A stretch of 64,000 nt of DNA from Yponomeuta sedellus. Taxonomy: Eukaryota; Arthropoda; Insecta; Lepidoptera; Yponomeutidae. A program made the position numbers and the translations under genes. The notes beneath the pieces are model-generated. The model had not been told where the DNA came from, did not search any database, and saw nothing but the letters and a program-made list of their open reading frames with translations. Location: assembly GCA_934045075.1 (NCBI GenBank), contig OW203722.1:18073486-18137485 (forward strand). Reading direction: 5' to 3'. Positions 20,550-31,625 of this stretch are shown here, in pieces; the first letter of the stretch is position 1, and each line of letters starts with the position of its first letter.

Positions 20550-21150
20550 AGAACATTCTTATCATAATTATGAAAAAAAATATATTTACTGCTCTTGTAT
20601 TTGCCGTTAATTAAATGTGTCAGAATGAATGTCTACGATCTACATTGCTGGTAGCGAATAAAATTTCCCTATCATTAGGCGTTTATTATTTATACCCGCA
20701 TTTCTTCCCCTCCCAGAATATCATAGGGCTTAATTACATCTCGTAATGTTTCCTTTTTCTTTTCTCGTTTCAAATTTACCGCTTCTGTAATTAGCTGCTT
20801 CATAGAGGGGAGACCGGGGCGAGTGGGAACGTATTGCCTTTTGAGCGGGAATTCTTTTTCTTAATTTTAATTTTTCACAGTCCCACGTCGCAAGATTACT
20901 GGCTGAATTTAACCTGAATTTATTTTCACTCGCTACTCTAAATGAAAATTTCAGATTAAGCCGCCGTTTATTTATCTGCTTGCGTCGTGCTCTGTGATGA
21001 TATGTTGCTTTAATATAATAAGGTCATTCTTTCTAACACATTTTTCACGTCCTCTTAAGTCAGGCTCGACTAACATGCTGCTTTAATCCAACTCCTAAGC
21101 ATTACATCTTTTAGCTGTATGTGCTCCATTATTATATTTACATATTCCAT
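20550..21150. other. Unannotated stretch
   Basis: No supported feature. Pyrimidine-rich patch at 20,700-20,770. Confidence 0.4.
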
Positions 21151-21161
21151 AATATTCCATA

Positions 21162-21530
21162 CGAAGCGCTCGTGGCCTAGGCGAACCGCGTGATTGGAAT
21201 CAATCACTTGAGTGAAGCAACAACAGGCGCGGTCAGGTGCAGGATGGGTGACCATCCCGTGACTACCGCTAGTGACATTTTTTCCGAGCGCTTCCGTGCT
21301 TCGCAAGGCACGTTAAGCTGTTGGTGCCGGCTGCCATGTAATGGCATTCGTTAAGACTATGTCAGAGGCCTTATGGGCGGCTTGAGAACTTCTGACAGTA
21401 AGGCCCGCCACTGTCTTACAATCCTCCACCAACCCGGACTTGGCCCCCATGGTGGAGTATGGCCTAACCTTCCTCCGATGCAGGAAGAGACCCGTGCCCC
21501 AGCAGTGGGGACATACATGGGTTGATATCG
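21162..21530 (+). repeat. 5S rRNA-derived SINE (copy 3), full length
   Basis: gctcgtggcctaggcgaacc, 5S-like A box (agcaacaacaggcgcggtc), C box (aggatgggtgacc), core (gcttccgtgcttcgcaaggc), body (cctccaccaacccggactt) and 3' end cagcagtggggacatacatg. Flanking attccata at 21,154-21,161 and 21,531-21,538 is the target-site duplication. Confidence 0.9.
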
Positions 21531-21842
21531 ATTCCATAATATTTACGTTCTTTGTTTTCGTATGTATTGTAAATTATATGTCTCACTGCCTTGCTGTATA
21601 ATAGTTTGTATAGTATTTATAGTACTTTTAAGTTTAGCTTACGCACTTATTTTATTATGTAGCATTATATTAATATGTAGGTTTATTTAATTCTACCCAA
21701 TATGAGTATATTTTAAATTGCATTTATGTTTTTTTTCTCGTGATTTTTTTTGCACGCCTACGAATGTTTCTTCCACCGCCTGCGGTTGACTTGTTGGTTA
21801 GTTATTAGTAAATAAAAAGCAGATTAAAATTTAGATGTTTTT

Positions 21843-22012
21843 TTAAGTGGCAGGGCACAGGTTGCAGTGGGTGGTATGAATAAAGCTCTCAGAGAGAGAG
21901 AGAGAGAGTTTGGGCTTAATTACCACGCGTGCCCACCGTTTATTGGCAATTGCAAGCGCTGAGGTATTTGAACACTTTAGAAACTCAGGTTTCCTTACGA
22001 TGTTTTCTTTAA
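21843..22012 (-). repeat. SINE family B fragment
   Basis: Reverse-orientation pieces: an (AG)n run, accacgcgtgcccaccg, caggtttccttacgatgttt. Confidence 0.55.
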
Positions 22013-22134
22013 ATTTTAACTTTAAATTTTTATTTTTTTTCTGTAGACAGAATAATCAAACCTCGTTCAATTTATTAACCAGGAAAAGTATCATACGTAA
22101 AATTAATTTGAAATTGAAATAAACTAATAAATGA

Positions 22135-22205
22135 CTTGCCTTGTTGGTCTAGCGGTATCATGTCTGATTACCTTGTCGGAGGTTGTGATTGACGTTTTTA
22201 ATTTT
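22135..22205 (+). repeat. SINE family D head
   Basis: tgccttgttggtctagcggt at the start is an A-box-like tRNA sequence. Two longer relatives are at 43,312 and 55,148. The B box is lost. Confidence 0.5.
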
Positions 22206-22209
22206 TAAG

Positions 22210-22850
22210 AATTTAGGTTATTCAAGAAACTTTATCTTTCACAGTACAATGGCGCGGATGTACTTATTGCAGTCAGCATTGCACTTTAAAACTTGCCCGG
22301 GGATTCCTTTCTTGTGGAATTAGTGGCAATGGTGAGAGTTCCTTGTGTGAGTGGCGAACTTTATAACATATAGTAAGCCTTTATCACAAAGCTGAGACCC
22401 AAGGGGTAACTCAGGATAAAAATAGAAAAGGTTCTATATTTTTAGGTAATCGAAAGAGCAGGACTTTCTGTAATACATGTTTTTACCTAGTACGGGATCT
22501 TTACCCTTTTATAAATTGTGAAATTTATTATTATTATTTGAAACTACGTATCGGACCCGTACCGATCCGACTCCGTAATGTGACTTTTCTGACTCTTTCT
22601 CTACGTGTCCCACATGTGGTACGGCCTACCGCTGTCCCTTTGTCACTCAAAACAGACAAACTCTTAAGCACTGCTTAAATCCATCCGTAGCGGACGCAAA
22701 GGTCTATGATGATGAGTCTAGTTGATAATTATCTTCGTTGACCTTTAGATAAGGTTTTTGCTCTAAGACTGATATTTTTCGTAATATAAGTAAACTAACT
22801 TTATAAAGCAGTAAGTTCTTGTTGCCGAGGATGGATCACCTAATATATTC
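22210..22850. other. Unannotated stretch
   Basis: No supported gene or repeat family. Confidence 0.4.
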
Positions 22851-22854
22851 CCGC

Positions 22855-23069
22855 TGTACAGGGTAAAACAAAATCCCCTTATATAAAACCCCAAAAACTT
22901 TTACCATGGGGAAAATTTCGAAATCCCAAAAAACATAATTATCCACTAAAGTAACTATCAGCGGCACGGATATTTTTTTTTCAAAGTTACCCTGTGTTAA
23001 TTAGTTCGTGTTGATGAGTAGAAGACCCTATTTTTGGGTGTAAATAGATATTTTATTACACCCTGTACA
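22855..23069. mobile_element. MITE-like element with TGTACAGGGT termini
   Basis: tgtacagggta at 22,855 and its reverse complement tacaccctgtaca ending at 23,069 bound 215 bp of non-coding AT-rich DNA. The terminal inverted repeat is about 11-13 bp. Target duplication not clear. Confidence 0.5.
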
Positions 23070-23486
23070 TCTTTGAATAAAGGATTGCCTAGACTGAGCG
23101 ATAATACCTTCGTAAAAAAAGCGTCAAGTAATGGAAAGAATAAACTCGGAAAACCCCAAGATATAGCAGGGAATCGCGCTTTTGATTAGGTAAATTGAAA
23201 ACATTCGCGATCTGGCAATCCGCTGCGTAGGCGGCCTCGCGCGATTAGCATAATGAAATTGTTGCTAGGTGATTCTTGGAGCTGCCGTGAAGAAAAAATG
23301 GTCAGACTACCTTAATAAGGGTTCTGTTCTACCAACGCGTTGTAGACGAATATAGTTTAATCTCATTTTCCTCCGAATTGGAATTTATCATCAAATTGTT
23401 ACTAAATATCTAAGCGACAACTACATATCTTTTACATATCTTAGTCTTATAACTAAAATTTAAGTTTTACGTTTGTGGAATAAAAG
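23070..23486. other. Unannotated stretch
   Basis: Nothing recognised. Confidence 0.4.
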
Positions 23487-23499
23487 ACGTTAAAATTAT

Positions 23500-23579
23500 A
23501 AAAACCTATTTAGAGGCAAAAAATTCTGCCCGTACCGGGACTCGAACCCGCGACCTCTGGCTAACCGTACCATAACTGC
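23500..23579 (-). repeat. SINE family A, truncated, with 13-bp target-site duplication
   Basis: Minus orientation: aaacctatttagaggc (tail), ccgggactcgaacccgcga (B box). It stops inside the anticodon-arm region. acgttaaaattat flanks it exactly at 23,487-23,499 and 23,580-23,592. Confidence 0.9.
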
Positions 23580-23829
23580 ACGTTAAAATTATCGTTGTTT
23601 TCGAGATTGATGGTGTTTTGAGGTGTCTAGTTCTTTTCAAGCGACTGGAGCCCAAAAGGACGGCAATGTGTTTGGCTCCTATTTATGAATATAGGTAATT
23701 ATGTAAGTTAATTCGATTCTACCTTGCTTCATAGCTTCTTAACCAATTGTAAGGTTTTGAATAAATATGATATCAATCGTTCCGTCAAATTGCGCGGAGT
23801 ATATTAAATCACTCGGATGCTGTAGTTCC

Positions 23830-24495
23830 TGGGACATGGTTTTATAGATGGTGTAAGCTTGCCCAGTACATAATTATACCAGTCGGCCTAGCCAACAGGA
23901 AAGACTAGTCAATACGTGTGGAGCCAATCAAGTCGCGGGTTTCCTCACGATGTTTTTCTTCACCGTTAGCGTGTGGTATTGTGACTGCAAATTCGCAAAT
24001 GTACGTAACTTTGAAATTAATAAATAATTAATTAATTGATTATACCGTAGGTAATTATAAGTAATTATATTCTCGCACTCTTTTGCTGTTTGTTATTAAT
24101 ATATTTTCGATTTAATTATTTATGTACATGCACCACGTACCGACTACTCGTGCAATCCAATCCATCCAAAGGTTATCTGGAAGAGATTGCTCTTAGCGAT
24201 AAGGCCGCCAATTGTATGACATTACTTAGATTTAAGAATCATGGTTGTAATATTTTTCTGGTTGTGCAATAAAGTGTTCTCTATTTATCTATGTATCTAT
24301 CTATTAAACAAAGTCGTTGGTACATGCCCGCACCGCAGATCGAACCTGGGTTTCTCGCTTGCGAGTATACTGACTCACTGAGCTACCACCGCTGTCAGCA
24401 TCCGAGTGGTCCCTTTACCCATCTAGTGTGAGTGACGATGCCACTGGACGCTGTTTAAATCATCTCATCACGTAGATGCAAAAGGCCAATGTCAT
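23830..24495. repeat. SINE family B, rearranged, with a LINE tail between its parts
   Basis: Compared with the intact copy at 29,632-30,025: the body (23,830-24,020) and the tRNA-like head (24,312-24,390) are in minus orientation, while the 3' tail (gtggtccctttacccatct ... agatgcaaaaggccaat, 24,391-24,495) is in plus orientation. Between body and head lies about 290 bp containing a LINE 3' end (gcgataaggccgccaattg ... aataaagtg, tatctatctat at 24,285-24,303). Confidence 0.7.
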
Positions 24496-24574
24496 ATTAA
24501 ATCAACAAACAAAACTTTGTAGCGTTGTTTTTAGTTATTTTAATCGTCACTAGATAGTCCATCCATCCATTTCA

Positions 24575-24705
24575 GCCTATTGCAGTCCACTGCTGGACAT
24601 AAGCCTCCCCCAGGGTGCGCCACAAGACCCGATCTCCCGTTTTCGCCATCCAGTCACCACCAGCCACCTTGTCGTCGGTCCATCTGGCCGGAGGGCGATA
24701 CTAGA
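24575..24705 (-). repeat. RTE-type LINE C-terminal end
   Basis: The minus strand reads RPPARWTDDK, GGDWMAKTGDRVLWRTLGEA and YVQQWTA, the typical last 50 residues of RTE endonuclease-reverse transcriptases. One codon-scale deletion after the first block. Confidence 0.8.
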
Positions 24706-25016
24706 TAGTGTTGACATCATTATAAATAAATTGAAATGAAAATGAAAAAATACTTATTTCAAGGAATGGTTGCAAAGACTGACATTCTTGTGCTTATTAA
24801 TATATTATTCTAGTGGAAAAACATAACAAAACCGTAATTTTATGTGACTACTGCCATAACTAGACTATCTAGTAGCTTGTAGTTATGGTTAGTAGGCCTC
24901 TTGGAAAAGGCGGAAGACAGTCGGTGGTGATGTCATGTTTACCAAATAATATTGAATCTAGTAGAAGGTACATGCGAAGCAAAATATACTAATCCCTAAC
25001 ATGCGGCATGCAATTT

Positions 25017-25111
25017 AAGTGTGTCTGTGTATGTGTGTGTGTGTCTGTGTATGTGTATGTGTGTGTGTCTGTGCATGTTTGTGTCTGTGTGTGTGTGTTT
25101 GTGTGTGTGTT
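25017..25111. repeat. (TG)n microsatellite, interrupted
   Basis: Alternating TG with occasional TC and TA changes. Confidence 0.9.
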
Positions 25112-25737
25112 TTTTTAGAATATAAATAAACCTAAATCAATTCGTCGTATTGGCGCAGTCTCATATGCCGTAACCCTTGGATACGGAATCCCAAAATCGT
25201 GCAAAATTTGTGGCGTTAAATAATATCGTTAAGCGTAAAGAAAAATGGCAACCGTGCCCTGCTGGGCGGTCTTCGCTGAAATTGCAAGCCGTATATAACG
25301 CGGGAATTTTCAATTACGGCAATCCAGCGGTTTTTCACGGGTAATGTGACTTTTTGGGCAATGATTCGAGCGCTCTCGAACCGGTGTGTGATGTGGTAAT
25401 GGAATCCAATCCGAAACGCGTAGTGAAAGAACCACTTGCTTTGAGAGATGTCCTTCTGATGAAGACTAAAACGGTTTTGAATGAAACGTGGTCAACCAAG
25501 TTCTAGAAAATAATATTACGGATACTTTAGAAGCATTTTAATTGTCCTATACCTTCTTAGTTTTGATCGATAAAAGTGGTCCTAAAGTACAGAGCATGAG
25601 AAACAATTTTCAAAACCCAAGGAGCAGAACTATTAAAAAAACTAAACTGTCCAATTTTTTTTCTTTTAGAACTTTTTCTAAGGTATGTATATTTTCATAT
25701 TTAACTAAAATATGTTACAATGTGCACGTGGGATAAA
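25112..25737. other. Unannotated stretch
   Basis: No supported feature; the 64-codon + frame at 25,542 has no motif. Confidence 0.4.
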
Positions 25738-25805
25738 TGATTATTAAAGCTTGTCCTTCCCTATGATGATCGATGTCCATCGCAAAGGACAAGCTTTAAT
25801 AATCA
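25738..25805. other. Perfect 21-bp hairpin (first of two)
   Basis: The left arm (25,738-25,758, tgattattaaagcttgtcct plus t) and right arm (25,785-25,805) are exact reverse complements around a 26-nt loop. Size and perfection are like small-RNA precursors or a MITE core; no further evidence. Confidence 0.6.
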
Positions 25806-25821
25806 GATTAGTAAGCAAGTA

Positions 25822-25870
25822 AACAAAATCCCAAATTCTGCAGCAAACTTCCAGAATTTGGGATTTTGTT
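25822..25870. other. Perfect 19-bp hairpin (second of two)
   Basis: aacaaaatcccaaattctg (25,822-25,840) pairs exactly with 25,852-25,870 around an 11-nt loop. It lies 16 bp after the previous hairpin and is unrelated in sequence. Confidence 0.6.
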
Positions 25871-26635
25871 ACATGCTAAGACTGTGATTTTTTCCTAATT
25901 TCTTCATTTTTCTATATTTGGTCTTTTTATCTAGCCGATACCATCAAAACTTCTTATTAACCTTCTGTTTCAGAAAGCAAAATGGAGTATATTTGCCTAT
26001 TTGCAATTTTAATACAACTAAGACCAGGCAACTCTGTTGCCTGATCTGTGCTTCGTAAATAAGATTAGTTTAAAAAAATGTTAGTCCGTAATTGGCCTAT
26101 GTTTGGCTTACATTTATTTACCTACTTATTTTATATTGTTTTGTGCTGTGGGCTTTGATAAATTAATAAAATAACAAATTATTTTGCGGCCTATCTTTCC
26201 AATGGTGTTTAATAAATTTACATGAACCATATTATCGCTTTTGAAAATCTGAACATTTTAAATCGTTTCTCTGTAAGAGCGGCTTGGTCGGAGCATTCGA
26301 TGAAATTTTATTATAATGCAAATTGCATCTCTTTGTGGCGTGTGCTCTGCTTATTCGAGAATCCTTTCAGACGTTTTATGGGGGCTGTCAAAGCGTTAGC
26401 GTCGCTTGAAAAAGCTCCTTTATATTCTGCGAATTTAGAGGGTAGAAAGTCTTTGAAAAACGTGGCTCGAAGATTTCCTTTACATTAGTTAATGCAAAAC
26501 AGATTGTATTTTTACTAAGGCATTTTATGATTAACAAAAGTGGTAGGCGAAGTCAACTACTAAACATTTTATGCTATATAAATTATCGGTTTTATTACCA
26601 GTTGATAAATTAAAAAGGTTTGACTATTTTAATGA
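25871..26635. other. Unannotated stretch
   Basis: The 88-codon + frame at 26,222-26,488 has no recognisable domain; left out as unsupported. Confidence 0.35.
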
Positions 26636-26639
26636 GCCT

Positions 26640-27032
26640 AATGTCCGCTGCTGGATCGACCAAGGTAGTTGGACGTCATAAAAGTGGTCCACAGGGCGGA
26701 AACCCGTTCGCTGTGAAAACGAGCGACCCATGATCGTGATCCTCAGTCATGAGGGAACGAAAAAGACGAATAATGTCCGCTGCCGGATCGACCAAGGTAG
26801 TTGGACGTCATAAAAGTGGTCCACAGGGCGGAAACCCGTTCGCTGTGAAAACGAGCGACCCATGATCGTGATCCTCAGTCATGAGGGAACGAAAAAGACG
26901 AATAATGTCCGCTGCCGGATCGACCAAGATGGTTGAACGTCATAAAAGTGGTCCACAGGGCGGAAACCCGTTCGCTGTGGAAACGAGCGAGCCATGATCG
27001 CGATCCTCAGTCATGAGGGAACGAAGAAGATG
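26640..27032 (+). repeat. 132-bp tandem repeat, three copies, with A-rich tail
   Basis: atgtccgctg recurs at 26,641, 26,773 and 26,905. Copies 1 and 2 are almost identical; copy 3 has several changes. The array ends gaacgaagaagatg plus a run of A. A tandem unit closing in a GAA/A-rich tail suggests the 3' UTR of a non-LTR element; family not recognised. Confidence 0.9.
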
Positions 27033-27427
27033 AAAAAAAAAAGATTCGGTGCACATTACAAAAAAAAGTGCTTTACAGTCATTACAGCTTGTCTTACAAT
27101 ATGACGGCCTTATTTAAATAAAACAATCTGAAAACACACCAAAAGGCCTGACTACAGTAGTCTGTGCTGGAGATTTTACAAGGAAAAGACGTAAAAACTC
27201 AATAAAACGCCTGTATATTAGTAGAATAGTGTATTATAAATAAGGCCGAAAAAGAAATACACTCTTATAACATATTCTGAAAATGTACTTGCAAGTAGTG
27301 TGAACAAATAATTGTGCCGATAGACTTAAAGTGAAGCAATAACGCAAGCTTCTGGGGCGTTGAGCGAAACCATTGAATGAGCGTACCAAATATTTATGTT
27401 TGCTAGATTCACTTGTACTTAGCGTGT

Positions 27428-27512
27428 CATCATCATCAGGCTAATATTAGTCCACTGCTGGACTTAGCCCTCTCCTAATGAGCGCCATAGCGCCCTGTCT
27501 TCAGCAAGCATG
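27428..27512 (-). repeat. RTE-type LINE 3' end
   Basis: gtccactgctggacttagcc and gcgccatagcgccctgtctt, the complement of the RTE C-terminal codons, as at 15,360. Confidence 0.65.
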
Positions 27513-27599
27513 CAGATGCTGGATGCGGCAAGCTACAGATAAGGCGCTATGGCACTCAGCGTGTAAAAAGTAAAAAAAAAAATTGCACAAACATCCATG

Positions 27600-27774
27600 T
27601 AAAAACCTATTTAGAAGCTAAAAATTCCACCCATCCCATGGGATTTGAACCCGCGACCTCTGGCTATCCGTGCCGTGCCGTATCTGGCACGGATAGCCAG
27701 AGGTCGCGGGTTCGAATCCCGGCATGGGTGGAATTTTTAGCCTCTAAATAGGTTTTTAAAATTGTCCTGCACGG
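27600..27774. repeat. Two SINE family A 3' halves in inverted orientation
   Basis: 27,600-27,674 reads tail to anticodon arm in minus orientation; 27,685-27,760 is the same segment in plus orientation. Only about 10 bp (gtgccgtatct) separate the arms, which differ at few positions. Family A body (attgtcctgcacgggttagt) follows on the right. Confidence 0.85.
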
Positions 27775-27784
27775 GTTAGTGCAT

Positions 27785-28445
27785 TAAAAATAAAAATAGT
27801 ATAAACAAAACATCCATGTATTTACAGTGATGACATATTTTAACGTACCTACGTTGCATAGCTTAGATAAAGACAAAAGAGTTTCCAGAGGTCCTCTTAC
27901 CTCTTACAAGTTCAGTATCTTGGGGAACCAATTAAAAATAAACAGAAAAATCTGTAACATACTTATAAAAAAATCATAAAACAAACAGCGTCTGGTCCAA
28001 AAAAACAGCAAAATTTATTTGTCTAAAGTGAGAAGGAACTTCGTTTTGTTTGTTTTAGCTTCCGTGTGCTGGTTTTAAAGTAAATAAAATGAAATGAAAG
28101 GGTATTATTTAAAGTAGCGCAGATACTGCGGCTTAATGAACGTTACCAGTCAAACTAGGTGTCCATTTCAAAATCTAGATCATTTTGGAGAAAAAATGGA
28201 CAAAGAAAGTCCAAACTTAGTCTTTTTAAATCCTTAACTAACAGAGTTTACACAATTTTTACAAAACTCATGTATTTTACATGCTTTGATTCCAGACATA
28301 ATTGTCATCTAAATAAGCCTTAATAGAGGTAGCTCTTTTGGCACAAAGTGTACTTTACACATTTTTTGAACCGCGCTTCAGTGTAACTTAATATATCTTC
28401 AGGGATTTTATTATAGCATAATATAACATAACATAACATTTACAT
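27785..28445. other. Unannotated stretch
   Basis: AT-rich; nothing recognised. Confidence 0.4.
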
Positions 28446-28449
28446 ACAA

Positions 28450-28622
28450 GCTTCTGGCCCAACACTAGGATACCTTGTGTCGTGGGAACCAGAAACAACG
28501 ACATCACAAACATGTAAACATCCAAGACCTGGGTTTTTTGTTGTTTCCAGCCGGGATTCGTACCCGGGACCTCTTGCATGATAGGCAGACGCGCTACCGC
28601 TACGCCACAGAGGTCGTATATA
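28450..28622 (-). repeat. tRNA-derived SINE, same head as at 1,266
   Basis: Minus strand: gacctctgtggcgtagcggt (A box region), gtcccgggtacgaatcccgg (B box with one change), then a body with gttcccacgacacaaggtat. The body differs from the tail carried at 1,266. Confidence 0.7.
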
Positions 28623-28629
28623 GAGTATA

Positions 28630-29220
28630 GAAGCGTATACAATGTTCCATGAAGGATGTATTAACCTTTGCCAGCCTTAAATCTTGGGATTAAAAGTTTA
28701 TGTTTGTTTCTAGTATTTACATTGTGTTGGCTACCTGTAGTTTTAAAACTGTTAATGTTTTCCTGACATATATAATTTTTCATAGATATACTGGGTGGCA
28801 ACTGTCAGGATGTTTGTTTCTTCAAAGAAATCTCTTAACGAATCTCTACTGCCTAGCTTATATGGGTATAGGTACGCTTCATTTACTTCATGTGATATAG
28901 AAAATTTTGTGTGATCAGTGCTATCGTCAAAACTATATACTCGTTTTTATATAGCCTCCCTAATATGGTTGTCCCGATGTAGGGCAAAGGCATCCCCCCT
29001 TTTAGAACCAAGAATTTCAGTTTAGTTTAGTTTTGACCACGTTTAGTTTTGACGAAAAACTTTACAGTGTAGTTTAAATTTATAGAGCTGTAAGCAAACT
29101 ATCCTATAAAATAGTACAATAATATAGATTCTTTTGGTATTAGCAAATTATTAGCCGAATTATTCCCTTTTCTAACTTGATAGTTTGTCCACAGTATTAT
29201 AAAAATGGAACTAAACTCAA
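28630..29220. other. Unannotated stretch
   Basis: Nothing supported. Confidence 0.4.
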
Positions 29221-29224
29221 AACA

Positions 29225-29515
29225 TTCTAATTTAAATAAAATAGGTATTTGAGCCAGATCGCTGTCGGGCGGCAGAGTACCAAGAAGGCTGGCGGCATTG
29301 CCTCTCTGTGCGGCTAGGCTTATCCTTTGGCCAAAGTAAGCACCAGCCCTCGGGTCTCCTGAAGTGTCGACTAGGCGAGACGATATCTCCTTAAAGAGGA
29401 GTCGCGCCTCCGGACCCCATGGCCCCAGAGTCTCGACTCCGAAAGGCACAAATATGTAGCCCTGCACGATGGCTGCATATTTGTGCCTCTTATTCGTCCA
29501 CAATTGAAAAATCAA
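29225..29515 (-). pseudogene. Retroelement polyprotein C-terminal fragment
   Basis: The minus frame reads KRHKYAAIVQGYIFVPFGVE, TLGPWGPEARLLFKEISSRL and SGDPRAGAYFGQRISLAAQR, then GNAASLLGTLPPDSD, after which it loses similarity and runs into AT-rich DNA. The segment matches the piece at 13,738. I regard it as the end of a retroelement open frame because such segments follow reverse transcriptases in invertebrate genomes; the exact clade is not recognised. Intact over about 90 codons, so fairly young or recently inserted. Nothing upstream (toward 29,600) encodes the polymerase. Confidence 0.5.
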
Positions 29516-29631
29516 ATGGGTTTAATAAATATGGTTCTAAATCAATTCTGAGAAACGACGTTTACTTGTTTCTAAACCTGTAGTTACGTCACTATTATTC
29601 TTGACTTTGTCAAGAAGAAGACTTTGTGACA

Positions 29632-30025
29632 GCGGTGGTAGCTCAGTGTGTAGAACTATAGACTGGCAAGCGAGAGCCCCAGGTTCGATCCCGAGTGCGG
29701 GCATGTACCAAAAACTTTGTTTAATTTCAAAGTTACGTACATTTGCGAATTTGCAGTCGCAATACCACACGCTAACGGTGAAGGAAAACATCGTGAGGAA
29801 ACCCGCGGCTTGGTGGCTCCGCACGTATTGACTAGTCTTTCCTGTGGGCTAGGCCGACTAAGCTGTCAGGATGGTATAGGTGCTGGGCAAGCCTACACCA
29901 TCTATAAAACCATGACCCAGGCACTACAGCGTCGGAGTGGTCCCTTCACCCATCTAGTATGAGTGAAGATACCACTGGACGCTGTATAAATCATCTCATT
30001 AAGTAGATGCAAAAAGGCCAATATT
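29632..30025 (+). repeat. SINE family B, complete reference copy
   Basis: tRNA-like head ggtagctcagtgtgtagaac and caggttcgatcccgag (B box), linker tacgtacatttgcgaatttg, core cacacgctaacggtgaagga and aaacatcgtgaggaaaccc, then gactagtctttcctgtgggc and the 3' part gtggtcccttcacccatcta, ending agatgcaaaaaggccaat with an (ATT)n tail. Confidence 0.85.
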
Positions 30026-30029
30026 ATTA

Positions 30030-30554
30030 TTATTATTATTCTTGACTTTGTATTTCAAAGTAATGACTTGTTTATTTTTAAGGAACTATGATCTGGCACA
30101 CAGTATAGATACTCCACGATAAACCCACACTACCTTAAGCACACGAACAAGGCGGGATTTCATTTTTCCCGTCATCGTAGCCGTCGCCGTCTGTGAGGAG
30201 GAAATTAAATTCCTTATCACTGAGATAAAGTCTGCTTCCTCAGGAAGACAAATACTTCTCTTGACACAACCTTTTTATGAAAAGAGTGTACTAGATACAG
30301 TAATAATATGGCACCTTATTTGTTGCGAGTCGCACAGAAACGGTCTTTACACATATTGTTTGCTTGTTTTTTGTTGGCTGGCTAGGTCGACCATTTTCCT
30401 AACTGTTATTCATGTCACTATGCTTGAAAAATCTTCTATTATACTTACAGTGAGACAATGTATTTTCTCCTAGTTTTTTATTTCGCAAAATGATTTGTAG
30501 TGACTTTCGAATCACTGAAAATAATACTGCAGACAGCGTCACTACAAAACAGAA
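30030..30554. other. Unannotated stretch
   Basis: Nothing supported. Confidence 0.4.
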
Positions 30555-31010
30555 AAAAACCGTCCAAGTGCGAGTCAGACTCACTCACCGAGTGTACCGT
30601 ACAGATTTGTGGGTTACATATTATAAATAGTTAAGGAATCAAGTCGGTCAGGTACGGGATGGGTGAGCGTCCCGTGACTACCGCTAGTGGCATTTTTCCG
30701 AGCGCTTCCATGCTTCGCAAGGCACGTTAAGCCGTTGGTGCCGGCTGTCATATAATGGCAGTCGTTAAGCCATGTCAGAGGCCTTATGGGCGGCTTGATA
30801 ACTTCTGACAGTAAGGCCCGCCACTGTCTTACAATCCTCCACCAACCCGGACTTGGCCCCCGTGGTGGAGTATGGCCTAACCTACCTGCGACGCAGGAAG
30901 AGACCCGTGCCCGAGCAGTGGGGACATACAAGGGTTGATAACGAAGGAATCAAGTATCGCAGTTTTTTTTTCGAGCTTTTCCCAAACTGCAGAGACTGCT
31001 TTCCGGCACG
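30555..31010 (+). repeat. Dispersed repeat I, copy carrying a 5S-derived SINE
   Basis: ccaagtgcgagtcagactc, gagtgtaccgtacag, then ggaatcaagt, interrupted by the SINE, then tttttttttcgagcttttcc. The uninterrupted relative is at 34,005-34,100 (ggaatcaagtctcgctatct). Confidence 0.7.
30645..30943 (+). repeat. 5S rRNA-derived SINE (copy 4), 5'-truncated
   Basis: Starts within the 5S-like part (cggtcaggtacgggatgggt) and continues complete to gggacatacaagggttgata. aaggaatcaagt at 30,633-30,644 and 30,944-30,955 is an exact 12-bp target-site duplication. Confidence 0.9.
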
Positions 31011-31499
31011 CTCGCCGGGTTGAAATACTTTTTATACTGCCTTTCGCTGATATATCTTCTATTCGGTTGAGATAATATCTATATAACTGTTGCCTATTTC
31101 GTCATAAGTTATCTCGACCAAATACGTAGCAGATAGCGGCGTTTAAGAGGATATATTATATCCTCCTAAACGCTGCTTAGTTGTAACTTTGTCCAAAGCA
31201 TCTTGTGAAGGCGAATTATTTAAAGCCAAGAGATGTTTTATGGACTTAGGGCCCATGATTAAACTCCTAATTAGTGGAGCGAGCAACTATGCATAATTTG
31301 TCCGCCATTAAAAGGAAGGTTCGGGTGCGAAATTAAGGATTCCTATATCATGCCATAACTGCTCTTATATTACGCGCACTAAAACTGATCGAGTTCAATG
31401 ATTTATTGGTCAAATATCATAACAATTGCTATCGCAAAAGTCAGGATTTTATCAGGATTTGGTGCACATGCACTTTTTCCAACACTCTTGCATAATATA

Positions 31500-31560
31500 A
31501 CATAACCTCACGCCTATATACCAGAGGGGTAGGCAGGGACCAGGGACTGGATTTATTGGC
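31500..31560 (+). repeat. Dispersed repeat with CCAGAGGGGT motif (copy 2, short)
   Basis: cctcacgcctatataccag, aggggtaggcagggacc. Cut off just before the TA-rich palindrome. Confidence 0.55.
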
Positions 31561-31573
31561 GAGATATATATAT

Positions 31574-31581
31574 ACCCACGA

Positions 31582-31617
<36 letters not shown>

Positions 31618-31625
31618 TCGTGGGT
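31574..31625. repeat. 52-bp perfect palindrome with (TA)n core
   Basis: acccacgaggttta followed by TA repeats and the exact reverse complement taaacctcgtgggt. Confidence 0.95.

Noticed and set aside
21185..21265. A 5S rRNA gene
   Set aside because: Only the internal promoter region resembles 5S; the sequence then continues into a SINE body and recurs many times.
26640..27032. CRISPR-like array
   Set aside because: The 132-bp units abut without unique spacers and the sequence is from an animal genome.
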